Source: Thunnus maccoyii (lineage: Eukaryota > Chordata > Actinopteri > Scombriformes > Scombridae). From it: 64,000 bases of DNA. The notes under the pieces are model-generated. The model saw only the letters and a list, made by a program, of their open reading frames with translations, was not told the DNA's origin and ran no database searches. Positions within the stretch are counted from its first letter, which is position 1. Each line of letters begins with the position of its first letter. Both the position numbers and the translations under genes were made by a program. The stretch spans positions 5,915,151 through 5,979,150 of the forward strand of contig NC_056548.1 in assembly GCF_910596095.1 (NCBI RefSeq). The letters run 5' to 3'. Below are positions 24,390 to 34,284 of this stretch, piece after piece.

Positions 24390-25749
24390 CACTTCTTAGG
24401 AAGGCAAGGGTTTTCAGAGACTGACAAAATCCTTTGGCTTTCCCTGACGAGTATCTATATGATCTAGATTCTCTATGGAGGGAATGGCTTTGTCAGCTTC
24501 TTGAGCTGTATGTTGCCAGTGCGACACATTGAAGTTGTGCACCAGCAGTCCTGCAGACTGTATACATTGGCTTGCGTATTTTTTGCTACAGGTGTTTTTA
24601 TGTATGCTGTGGATGATGCAGAGAACCCTTGCAATTCACAAGGTGGTTCTTGCTCTAATAGAGCTACTTGATGTGTTTGTTGTGTTTCCAGGCCAGTTGC
24701 CCACACAGTGAATAAAAAAAGGCTTTTATGAAATAGCAAGTAGACAATAACTTAATTTGACTACTTGATCTATAAATAATGTAGACCCTATGACGTTAAC
24801 TGTTGTATATTCAATGCAGCCTACTCCTTTTCATAGGGTTCCCTGGAGTGATCAGTGCCATAGATTGCACCCATATTCCCATCACAGCACGTCTAGGTGA
24901 GAATGAAGGCAATTTTGTCAATTGCAAGTCATTCCACAGCATCAATCTTCATGTAAAGAATAAATAAGGATGCTCATTGTTAGGTCATACTGGCACATTG
25001 CCTGCATGAACACTAAGGGTTTGCAAAAAATGCAGTAGCCTGAATAATTAAAGGTCATTTCTTTTTAGCACATATGGAATTATTCACACAGCACAGGTGT
25101 CACAGTGGGACTATCTTTCTCTCTACCATGGAGTCCTTTCAAATGCACATCGATGCTACATTTGGAAGTATTATTAACCCCAAATGCTTTTGCAGATGAC
25201 TTGTGACCATCGTTGCATGGTCGCCAGCACTGAGGCAAAGTAGCCTGAGTCAGTCCTTGACTCCCAGATCTTTAGGGATTCTGCACTGTGCCACAGATTT
25301 GAGCAAAGGTAGGGCAACTGTACATATAATTTTTTGTTTGTTTTTTTTAATGCATTTTGTGATACTGATCATGACAATCTTCCTTTTTATCTTCAGGGCT
25401 TTTCAGGGGATTGCTGCTAGGAGACAGAGCCAACCCTTTTTGAATACCGCCTATCCTGACCCAAATGCAGGGCCACAAAATAAATTCAACAACCAAAACA
25501 AGGGTCAGGATAGAAATTACTTGTGGAATACTGAAAGCCCACTTCAGCTGCCTACGTGGGCTCAGAGGGGCCCCAGACCGGGCTTGCCAAATAGTCACAG
25601 TATGTGTTGTGCTTCACAATATAGCATCCATACATACATCCATCCTGTCAGCCAACAACCCCCTGATCTTGTGGACCCCATCGCCCTACACCACCCTACT
25701 GGCAGGGCAGTGGTGGAGGCTATCACACAGCAATTTTTTACCTAATTAA
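24390..25749 (+). pseudogene. HARBI1-like Harbinger transposase nuclease, multi-exon, decayed
   Basis: Four pieces read in order. An N-terminal helical part (24,400-24,700) contains DPLAFPDEY-like and FFATGVFMYAVDDAEN text, the latter in a shifted frame, and is interrupted by stops. An exon opens at 24,837 after CCTTTTCATAG and carries GFPGVISAIDCTHIPI (first catalytic Asp). A piece at about 25,250-25,309 has VLDSQIFRDSALCHRFEQ (second Asp) and ends at a GTAGGG donor. The last exon, from 25,397 after CTTCAG, contains GLLLGDRA, PFLNTAYPDPN and, near 25,510, TRVRIEITCG with the catalytic Glu, then VVLHNIASI. In the family this DDE nuclease cuts the element ends in the nucleus, recruited by the Myb-like partner. 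All three acidic residues survive, but frameshifts make this copy inactive. Confidence 0.8.
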
Positions 25750-26699
25750 GAAAAACTAAGAAAATGCCTCTTTTTTTTCCTCATTTATAAGTCTTTATTT
25801 TTCCAATTATTTTTGTTCTCCCATTCCTAGGAACGAAGACAAATACAATTTAGTTTAATTGTAACCCATGGCTGGAAATAAATTACATTACTAGAATACC
25901 CTCTTTTTGTACTCCTAGTTTCTCCACCTCAAGCTTCACTTTTTTGATTAAAAATTTTTTTGTTCTCAATCTTGAGTTCTAATGTCCTCTTATATAGAGA
26001 CCTCACACTGTCTGCTCCTACCTGAAACAAACAAAACCAATCATACATTGGCTTTAACATTTAAGCATCGTCCCTTTGCAAGGCTCACTGTAAGAAAGAT
26101 GCACTTTGACTATTCTCAAGCCTATTATGAACTTTTGATCCATGGAGGTTTTATATTTGTAAAACTTTCCTTGTGCCGAGAAAAGAGATTTATACATCTG
26201 TGACGTCATCACAATGTAAAGTCTATGGGCCGAGCGGGGGAAACACTACTGCGCATATTGGGCTGCACAACGCGGAAGCAAACCTGGAAGTTAGAAACTT
26301 TTTTGGCATATGTGCCAGCCGAGCAATTCCTATTGGACTAACTGGGCACCATTTTTAGTCCAGTATCCAGCTCTTATTATACATCCATGAGAAAAACGCT
26401 CATGGGTATAGAGTGGGCTCAAATCAAGACTAGAAAGGTGGAGGCTGGGGTGGTGGAGGTGGGTGTGTGGGGGAGGAAGATTTCCTTCTTCCTGCAAAAT
26501 TAACATCATAGCAATGGAAGCAATTGATTCTTTTTTTTCTTTTTTTTTTGATGGAGAGTACCTGAAGCAGTTATTTGTCCCATTTGCAGACCACCACCAT
26601 TTGCAAGTAATTAAAGATTAATCAATTATAGACACTCTCACCATCTGTGTTAAGATAACACAGATAAATTGAAAACAGGATAAAATTGGTAACAAAAGA
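25750..26699. repeat. Between the Harbinger genes; includes a dispersed repeat
   Basis: No gene. The stretch 26,195-26,400 has GTGACGTCATCACAATGTAA, TATGGGCCGAGCGGGGG and ACACTACTGCGCATATTGGG, resembling a common fish interspersed sequence. A T-run lies at about 26,531-26,550. Confidence 0.4.
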
Positions 26700-27688
26700 C
26701 TAAAGTGTACCCCCAAAGCTCTCTGAGTGTACAGACACTGTCTCTTGGTCATCTAGGGCTTCCACCTGAGAAAATAAGAAATGTAAATGGTCAATTTAAT
26801 CCATGATCAGTAACTACTGACACGCCAGGATATATGACAGATCACTTTCACTGTTACCTCTGTATGGGACAGTGGCATGTAAGTGGTTGGTGGCAGCAAC
26901 AATGTCTCTCCATCAACTGCAGAGAAAGCAAATACACATACTCCCACAGTAATTATCATATTATATAATCATGCTTTATTAGCAACCCAGTATTTAAACA
27001 TTGACTAATTGAAACATACCCCATACAAATTGTCCTTGTTTGAAGCTGCCAGTTTCACCGGGGTCTGATGATACACCCCCTTCCACCTCTTCCATCAAGG
27101 AGTGACCCTGATTATTGGAGAGGGCCAGCTGCTCAGCAGGAGTGTACTCCTGTAGAGGAGGGCCCCTCCAGTGTTCCTTGCTTCATTTTTTTCCCCCCCT
27201 TTTGGCTGCAAGCAGTTTCAAAGCCATTTCATTGTTCTAGAGGCCTTTTTATACCAATATCATATCATCCTAAAACAGAGAGTGATTAAAGCACTAAAGC
27301 CTTGTACTTGTTGACCTTATAAGATTCACAAGTAAGTCTACTTACTTTGAATTATGTTTTCATATTTATTTCTTATTCTTAACAGGGTTGCAGCTGAAAG
27401 AATAAGGCTTAACTGTTTTACACAACCTAAGAATACATCTAAGCAACACATTAATTTAATGGAATACACAATTGTAATTATAGTCCGATCTACTCTTGAC
27501 TTAATGATGGGGAAGTGATATTGATAAGCCTATTAACTTATGCATTCACACAGTCTGTAATTTTTTGCCAGCTTTCCTCCCTGCCTTTGGCAGCAGCAAC
27601 TGTGTTGCTTTTAGCCTGCATTATTAATTCTTAATATTATAGTTTGCTCATCTTGCGTAAAATATGCAGCTGTTGTAGACTTGTCCAT
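26700..27688 (-). pseudogene. Harbinger Myb/SANT-type DNA-binding partner protein
   Basis: Read on the reverse strand. A start at 27,688 opens MDKSTTAAYFTQDEQTIILR and, after a stop and frame slip, SNTVAAAKGREESWQKITDC: the Myb/SANT trihelix-like domain of Harbinger second genes. After an intron, 27,020-27,269 holds a basic GGKKNEARNTGG motif, STPAEQLALSNN and MEEVEGGVSSDPGETGS. Then come a 59-nt exon (26,858-26,916, DGETLLLPPTTYMPLSHTE) and a last exon (26,700-26,765) ending SESFGGTL-stop. The last two introns have proper GT-AG ends and agreeing phases (1, then 0). In the family this protein binds the transposase and the element ends. N-terminal decay makes it a pseudogene; its C-terminal half is intact. 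Confidence 0.75.
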
Positions 27689-27959
27689 GTTTGCAATTGG
27701 TCATATGGTGCAAACACTACCACTTTTTATTTAAATGCACTCATAGCCAGATAAGGAAAACCTGGGTTGAGTTTTGAATATGTTATTACAAGGAAAGATA
27801 AATGGGTCCCTCCTAAATCTTGATTTGTAAGTCTAAACAATTTTATTTACTAGGTGTAAGGCAAAATTGGTGTGGCATACCTTGTGTGATGTGGAAAGTC
27901 TGCTTGGTCTGGGCTCAGGCTCAATGTTTTTTCCCCCCTTGGGGCTCAACTGAGGAAGG

Positions 27960-30343
27960 ACCAGCATCTAAGAGGTGCTGTGGCACATGGCCCTCATGAG
28001 GGCCGGGTTGGAGATGTCTCTGGGCTTAGGAAAAAGGGAAAGAGCGAGTTTTGAGGGCATCCTCAGAGCAGAAGCAGAACCCAGCACCTACACCAACCCC
28101 AAAATCATAAAAAGTAAAAAAGTTGTCACATGAACTTTCCTTTAAAGTGTTGAAAACGAGGATGTGATGAGTGTGGTGGTGACATGAGGCACCCCACACT
28201 CCTCCCAGACCTTTGTCACCAGCTCCCTGATTTTGTTAAACCCCCCCACCAGCACAGTTAATTAAAAAAACAAACAAACATAGAATGTCCTGGTGGCAGC
28301 CTGGCAGGAGGTGGCACGGACAGGAAAATTCCAGGAGCTTCCAGCTTGGCCCTACTGTACATGGCTGCAGTCTTGTGGAATTTTGCATTACTTTGGACAT
28401 AAAAAGATGTGCGATATTACAGCTAAGGTGGAATAAAGAAACATTAATGTACAAAAGTAATATGTAAAAATACACTTGATGCTTGGTTAAGTTGACATTT
28501 ACTTACATTGCTGATGTATTCATCATTCATGCGGTCGCAGTAGAGGACCCCTTTCCTGTGGCATGTGACTGCATTAATGTTGCCAGCAAGGAGACCCACA
28601 TGTCTCCTTGTGAGTGACACCCTTGAGGGGTGTTTCCTGAGTTTTTCTCAAAGACAAATTAGAAAAAAAGGTAATTGCCTCTAAACATATGCATTATCCA
28701 AATCTAACCTAAATGTGGAAAAGACCTTTTAGTTACTTACCAAGACTCTTTGGAATCTGCTAGATCACCCACGCCTTGAAGGTGCAAATCTGAGTCGGTA
28801 ACAGAAGGTTCTCTGTAAAATTATTCAATCAATCACAAAGAATCATAAGTTTTACACAATCAGATAATTACCATTTTAAAAAGCCAAGTTACACATAAAC
28901 TGTGAAAAGAATGAAAGTATCATAGAAAACTTTCTCTTTACTGCTCTTCTTCGAATGCAACTCTAGGCGGTGGGTGACTATTTCTTTGGACAGGTTGGAG
29001 AGCTCAGTCTTCATCACAGTGTCCAGGGAGAGCATGTGTGCCTGGGAGAGATGAACCAGAGGAAGAAAAAGACACATCCAAAAAGGTATTTTAACACCTG
29101 TTCTAGAAAGAGCTTGATCCTGACAAAGATAATCCCACACACAGAAAGTAGCTTCCAATAAGACAATAGTACCTGTGGGATGTTCTCTTCCCTGAGGAAA
29201 GCGAGGAACCTCCTTACATCCAACAGGTAATGTTTGCAGGTAGAGGCCAATTTGTCCCTCCTCAGCTGCCTTACACAGCTAAAACAAAGAACAAACATGA
29301 ATGAATGTCACAGTGATGGAAACCGTTACTAAACAATAACACCAAAACCAAAAAGCTTACCCTACTATTTTAACATGTTGGTCCACAAATCTCAAGTGCA
29401 GGGGGGGGGGTGTTGTGTCTTGCCCCCCACATGTACAAAAGGAACACCCTGACGTGGGTTAGGTTCAAAATCTGCTTGATGTTCGACTCAACCCTTTTTG
29501 TAGGATTAGAGCCCAACTGCAGTGCTTTTGAATGTCTTGGGGAGCTTGTCTAGAAACAATAAACAAACAGGAAAATTGTTAGGAAAATGTCAGGGCAACA
29601 CAGTAATTAGAAGACTTGACAATTCGGTGATGAACTAAGGCTCTTGTGGTCCCCTTTGTCATTTTTTCTGTGTGTCCAGGTGGGTGAGCTTTCCTCATCT
29701 TCTGTCCTCTTGCTTTTTTTTGGCCTTATTCCCAGAACCTTCTGCGTGCCTCCTCTTGTAGTGCTTTCAGTTGGCTGTAAAGCTTGGAGACCTTTTCCAC
29801 AAGCATATCCACTTTATGTGGATGCACGTCCCTTTTTGTTTGTCCGAATTTCTGCCAATTTAACACAAATTTCCTATTGTTTTGCCTCTTTGACCAGGTT
29901 CTTATTTTCATCTTTTTGTTAACGCAGAACATTAAGTGAAAGAATTTTACATGGGATTAGAATATATTATACATTAGAGACAACTTTGTTATCATTTTGC
30001 AGTTTGCTACTAAGCCAGCAAAATGCAGTTTGCATCTACCAATGGTATTGCTACTAGTGCAGTCATAGTACAATTCACAAAAGTGCAAAAGTATACTGTG
30101 ATGTTGTGTATGGTGTTCAAATGCCTGTTTTAACATTTGCTTTCAGTATCTCTTGACTGGGCAGGCAAGTGGTCCTCCATATCTAAACAAACATTGTCAT
30201 AAATTTGAGGAACATGTTCTGCACAGTACAGTAACTTCACCAACCTCTGTAGTGTCTGAAAATCTTTTACGTACCTTCAGGAAGTCCCAGAGGTGCTCTG
30301 AGACAATCATGTAATGAACCTTGCACAGGGGACACCTATTCAT
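27960..30343 (-). pseudogene. Tyrosine-recombinase-like gene with N-terminal Zn motif, multi-exon
   Basis: A first exon (30,275-30,343) starts ATG and encodes MNRCPLCKVHYMIVSEHLWD, with CxxC and a nearby His. Later exons with GT-AG ends lie at about 29,350-29,549 (frameshifted at a C10 run), 29,173-29,278 (STCKHYLLDVRRFLAFLREE, like the helical core-binding domain), 28,942-29,041, 28,741-28,810 and 28,507-28,636 (phases agree; contains TCHRKGVLYC, likely the box-I Arg). A downstream open piece at about 28,160-28,420 has HKTAAMYSRAKLEAPGIF and IRELVTKVWEECGVPHVTTT. A last piece ends NPALMRAMCHSTS then TAG (27,968-27,970), where a catalytic Tyr should follow. Such proteins are frequent in fish and cut and rejoin DNA through a 3'-phosphotyrosine. 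Truncation before the Tyr and frameshifts argue that it is dead. Family assignment is by motif only. Confidence 0.55.
29726..29932 (-). other. Basic, possibly coiled-coil open segment inside the recombinase-like gene
   Basis: This open segment is rich in K/R and then heptad-like: KVDMLVEKVSKLYSQLKALQ followed by EEARRR. It lies in the same orientation between the first and second recognised exons of the recombinase-like gene. It may be an extra exon of that gene, but it has no clear acceptor or donor in the right phase. It could equally be chance. Confidence 0.25.
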
Positions 30344-31116
30344 TTTGACTGTTGCCTGTGCACAAAATTAATAAGCAACAACAAACTTGAATGAATAATT
30401 AACTCAATACCAAAAATGCAAGACATATGTAATAACTATTATGCTAATAACTATTATAAGATTTTTAAATTCCTTATGAAAGCAGCATCAAAAGAATGAA
30501 TGAATCTAATGAATTCAGGAACCCTTTAAAGCTGGTTTGTCAACCTTTTCTAAAGCTGTCATCTTTAGTTTCTATTTTAACTATTACTTTTACTTTTATT
30601 CAAATAAAAATTATAATAAAGTAATGAATCAATTAAAAAACTTACCAAAAGTCCATCTGTGTGATTCTGTCCTGTAAGTGTGCTTGTGTTGTCTGTTTGG
30701 TGGTTCAGTTAAGACTGCTCTCTCACACTTACCTGCAGGGGTATGTTTTATACTGGTGCCAATTTTGGGGGTGTTAATCCTGTTCCGTGCACCAGAATTA
30801 TGCGGTATTGAGGGCAAACTTCGTGAATACCTTGTGAACACGTTATTAAAACCTTCTAAACCTTTTAAAGCTGGTTTCAAAAGTTAAAGTCTGATTTTAA
30901 TGTTAACTACTGAAAATAAGTAATCAAGCATTATCTGTTTGGTCACAACATGAATGATAAACAGAAATGATACTCATTTTTCTAGGAGTCAAATAATGGG
31001 AACATGTACTTACCAATAGTTTAACTTTGTGAATAAAGTTTTTGTTGTTCTTGTATTTTTACCCCTGAGTGGCCTGTAAAGACTTTGCCCCATCAAAGAC
31101 AGATGGCACTAATAGG
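30344..31116. other. Region between the recombinase-like gene and the Ginger-like element
   Basis: A strong minus-strand donor (CCTGCAG/GTAAGTGTGAG) at 30,732/30,733 and an acceptor (TGTGCACAG) just before the 30,343 start codon could delimit a 5' non-coding exon and intron of the recombinase-like gene. The rest is AT-rich and featureless. Confidence 0.3.
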
Positions 31117-31159
31117 TGCAATGGTATGGTTATTAGTTTTACAGGTAAGTTTACAGCTT

Positions 31160-31415
31160 TACAGGTAGACATTTATCTCTCTCACCACAATATTCTACAG
31201 TATCCAGCACAGTCTTTCATCCAAATTAGACACGACTGTCAACTCTCATTTTGCAAATGGGGACAGAAATTACACACAGGTATAAAAACTCAAATTAGTA
31301 GGAGTGGTGTACTCTATACTAGACAAGTCTGGTTAACATGTCACAACTTTGTGGGTTTTTGAGTAGGTTGGACAGTGATTAGACAGTGCTAATCCTGTGA
31401 CAGTCACATTTGTAA
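31160..31415 (+). repeat. Left terminal inverted repeat of the Ginger-like element
   Basis: Aligned blocks with the right end, read inward, include ATTTATCTCTCTCACCACAA, ACTCTCATTTTGCAAATGGG, GACAGAAATT, ACATGTCACAACTTTGTGG and TTAGACAGTG. The opposite end has ATTTATCTCTCTCATCACAA, ACTCTCATTTTGCAAATAGG, GACAGAAATT, ACATGTCACAACTTTGTGG and TTAGACAGTG. Weaker similarity extends out to about 31,117. Confidence 0.85.
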
Positions 31416-31733
31416 ACGCTTCACAATAATACAATGAATGATTTTAAAATGTGAGCAAACTGTGTTTTTTATTGTAGCTACAATGTAATGCTATACAATA
31501 TAATATATAGCTTTACAATATGTTGTAGTAATACTGGCTGACTTTTCTATCTTACATCATTTAGACTCACCAAAATCAAATACTTTACAGCAAAGGCAAC
31601 ACGCCAGCTCTGGCTCTCACAGTGGACAAATTCAAGTTCAATATGCAGTGTAAGCTCTGTCTTCTTACATAGTAGCTAGATTGACCCATTACTGTGACTG
31701 AAGGAAAGACAACAAAGATTTGTAATCTAGGAT

Positions 31734-31739
31734 TTTATT
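31734..31739 (-). promoter_or_regulatory. AATAAA poly(A) signal overlapping the PHD gene stop
   Basis: On the reverse strand the sequence reads TGCCAATAAAATCC. The TAA stop of the PHD exon lies inside an AATAAA hexamer, so the transcript could be polyadenylated with almost no 3' untranslated region. A GT-rich downstream element was not obvious. Confidence 0.45.
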
Positions 31740-33656
31740 GGCATGCTTTGCAAAAATAGTCTTTCTCTGTGGAGGGATGGTCCATACAGACAGTGTGGTA
31801 CCACAGAGTGCAGGTGGTGCACTCAATCTGAAAGGGGAAAAAGAAAAAAACCCTTTAGATAACTGTCAAACATTTTGTCAGGTTCAGGTCTCTCATGCAG
31901 AGAACGATGTACAATAAAGCACTTTAGACATTACTACTTTATTACTTAAGATTGTGTGACAATGTGTGTCAGATTCTGGGTTTAAATCTTAGCCGTGGTT
32001 CTTTCTGTGTGGAGTCAGTGTGTTCCTGTGTTTCTCCAGGTGCACCAGTGTCCTCAGAAGGTGCAAAGACATGCAAGTTAGGTGAATTGAACTATACATT
32101 TTCAATAGCTGTGTGATTGGGAGAGTTCATCCAGTGATGTTGAGGTGACATAAGGTAAGGTGGATCCTAGTTTTCCATCCAAACATCTGGAGTTGAATTA
32201 ATCTTCTTACCCATTCATCAATGTCACACCCTGGGTTCTCCTTCTCACAAGCGCGACACAGCTGGGATAGGTCATCTGTACAAATACAGGCATTAATGTA
32301 GTATAATGCAAATAGAGACACAACATTTAAGTAGACCTGGTAGAGTACTGCATACCTGTATCATTCAGCAAGGACATCACTATGTCCAGCTGCAACCTGG
32401 CCACACCTTCCTGGTCCAGGAAGGTACTAGACAGGGTCCTGCTGCAAGATTTTATGTATAATTATGACAACTTGTCACAGAGATAATCACATTATTACCT
32501 TGCACACAAACACGCCACATGACGTTGTGTCCTGCTGTTTTGGATGTGCAATTGTGGAGCAAACCCACTTCCCAATGGCTGGACATTGTCTGCAGACCAG
32601 TGCTCTACACAGATAACACAGATTGATTGAGTTTACCAGTTTTAACTTCAGCCCATGTAAGATCCTTTTTCAATTCAAGATCAGTTGAATGTTGTTTAAA
32701 GGACTTCACAAATACAGGCTTATGTTAGTCCAGGTCAACAGTAATCACAAGGAAGATGATCTAATGTGCTTTGTTGCTCCCTCAATATTATCCAAACTGC
32801 ATGAATACATGAGTCTGTCTGATGCACACATTAAAGCTGATACTTCACTCACCTTGTTACATCTTTGCAGTGATTGAGCTGCTGTTCAGTGGCTTCAAAT
32901 GGGTCCACAAGCAAGGACCTCATCTCTTTAAGATACGTGATCTATGGAAATGCAATTAAAAATTAGAGCCAACCCTGTCATACACACAGATGGTCCCATT
33001 GTTGCATCTGAATCTGTTAACATTTAAGATTACTTACAATGAGTGTACAGTGTCCGTTGTGACATATTACACCAGCTGCCACATCATATTTAAAAAGGTC
33101 CAACTTAAAAAAAAAAAAAACATTCATAATATAGACACATCTCAATTTGAGATATCACTATATTGGAAGGGTAAAACTTCCTACTCACCCTTCTAAAACC
33201 TTTTAGCAAGCCCTGCCAGACTGCAGTCATAGCATCGATAATGCATTCAGTCTGAGTACAAGAGTGACTTGTAATCCACTGTTTTTCTAACAATCTAAAA
33301 GAGAAATATCAGACCAATATTTTTTTTTTTTTTTTAAAGAAAGTACTTCACTCTCCAACTACTTTCCTGGGGCCAGGTCCATCTGATTCTCTGAATAAAC
33401 TTTGTATGGCCCAATCCTTGACCACAGAGTCTCCTTTTTCCTCCCTGCCCATATGTCTCTGATTACTGTATAAACATCAGTGTCAGTTATTTGTGAAATA
33501 CATGATTAAGGGTGTACTTACTGGAAGTTTATTTTCAAATTTCTGCATCATTTGAGGGTTCTGGGGCCTTGTGGCACATGGATGGCCTTGCACATGTTGG
33601 CCCGTCAGAAGATGTGGTGCATGTTTGTGTGGTGTGTATTGTTGTGGAAATTTTCT
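31735..33656 (-). pseudogene. Ulp1/SENP-type (C48) cysteine protease with C-terminal PHD finger, 8 exons
   Basis: Exons, read leftward: 33,522-33,656 (Pro/Gln-rich linker), 33,363-33,465 (SRIGPYKVYSENQMDLAPGK), 33,189-33,294 (IIDAMTAVWQG), 33,038-33,103 (HNGHCTLI, catalytic His), 32,853-32,941 (LLVDPFEATEQQ, catalytic Asp), 32,499-32,604 (HPKQQDTTSCGVFVCK, oxyanion Gln and catalytic Cys), 32,356-32,438 (1-nt frameshift), 32,211-32,275 and 31,735-31,827, which together form a PHD finger (CRAC, CDIDEW, CTTC, WYHTVC, CKAC) with all eight ligands. Most junctions have GT-AG ends and agreeing phases. Ulp1 enzymes cleave SUMO-type modifiers; PHD fingers read histone tails. In Ginger-type elements the protease follows the integrase, as here, so it may be the same polyprotein. 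The usual Trp after the catalytic His is Cys. Confidence 0.8.
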
Positions 33657-34280
33657 CTCGAGAAAGAAGGCACATGTAGACATAAAGAAAGCATTAAACA
33701 TTGTTACTTGTTGAAGCAGTTGTAAACACTGTACAATCCATCACATCATCAGTAACAATTATACAAATGTCCAAACACAAACAAAAATACAATCATCTTG
33801 TATTTTTGGAGAGAAAGCATGTTGTTCAGCTGGCCCTTTCTCTAAAGATTGTGAACTCAAACTTGACAGCTTTATACCTCTCCAGAAGCAAAGCTAAAAA
33901 CAGTCTGGTCCCTAAATGGACACTTCCACAAACTATTACACCTTCTTACAAACAAGTATGGTCTCTAAAACAGTAGCCTTAAGACAAAGATATCTCTAGC
34001 TAACCCCAGAGGTCAGCAAGCAACCCTCAGATAGAAACAGGTTCAAGAGTTCAACTAGCCTAGGAGTAGGATTTCTTCACCAACATGTGTCCCCAAAATG
34101 ACAATGACATTACATCACATTCAGTTGATAACAAACATTGACTCCTTAGTTTGAAAACATTTGTAACATATATACAAAAGATTTATAAAATGATAACCTA
34201 CTATTCAATTTTCTTTCACAGTATGTGTGTCTGTCTGTCTGTGGAGTGGTTTGTGTTAGGCCAGCTAGAGGTGAAGGATC
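33657..34280. other. Non-coding gap between integrase and protease exons
   Basis: AT-rich, no domain motif seen on either strand; probably an intron if integrase and protease belong to one transcript. The 91-codon + frame at 33,701-33,976 has no signature. Confidence 0.4.
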
Positions 34281-34284
34281 CAAC

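Larger units (their letters stand above)
24170..27790 (+). mobile_element. PIF/Harbinger DNA transposon with both genes
   Basis: A HARBI1-like nuclease on the + strand (about 24,390-25,749) and a Myb/SANT-type protein on the - strand (26,700-27,688) face each other, the standard Harbinger layout in fish. The left flank has a CCTGCTCCAGAGCAGG near-palindrome (24,249-24,264). The right flank has AAAACCTGGGTTGAGTTTTG (27,758-27,777). Similar motifs sit near Harbinger termini, but terminal inverted repeats and the 3-bp TWA duplication were not established, so the boundaries are approximate. Confidence 0.7.

Noticed and set aside
27960-30343. Counting the recombinase-like gene as part of the Ginger-like element
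   Set aside because: It lies outside the inverted repeats. A composite cannot be excluded, but the boundary evidence puts it in a separate unit.
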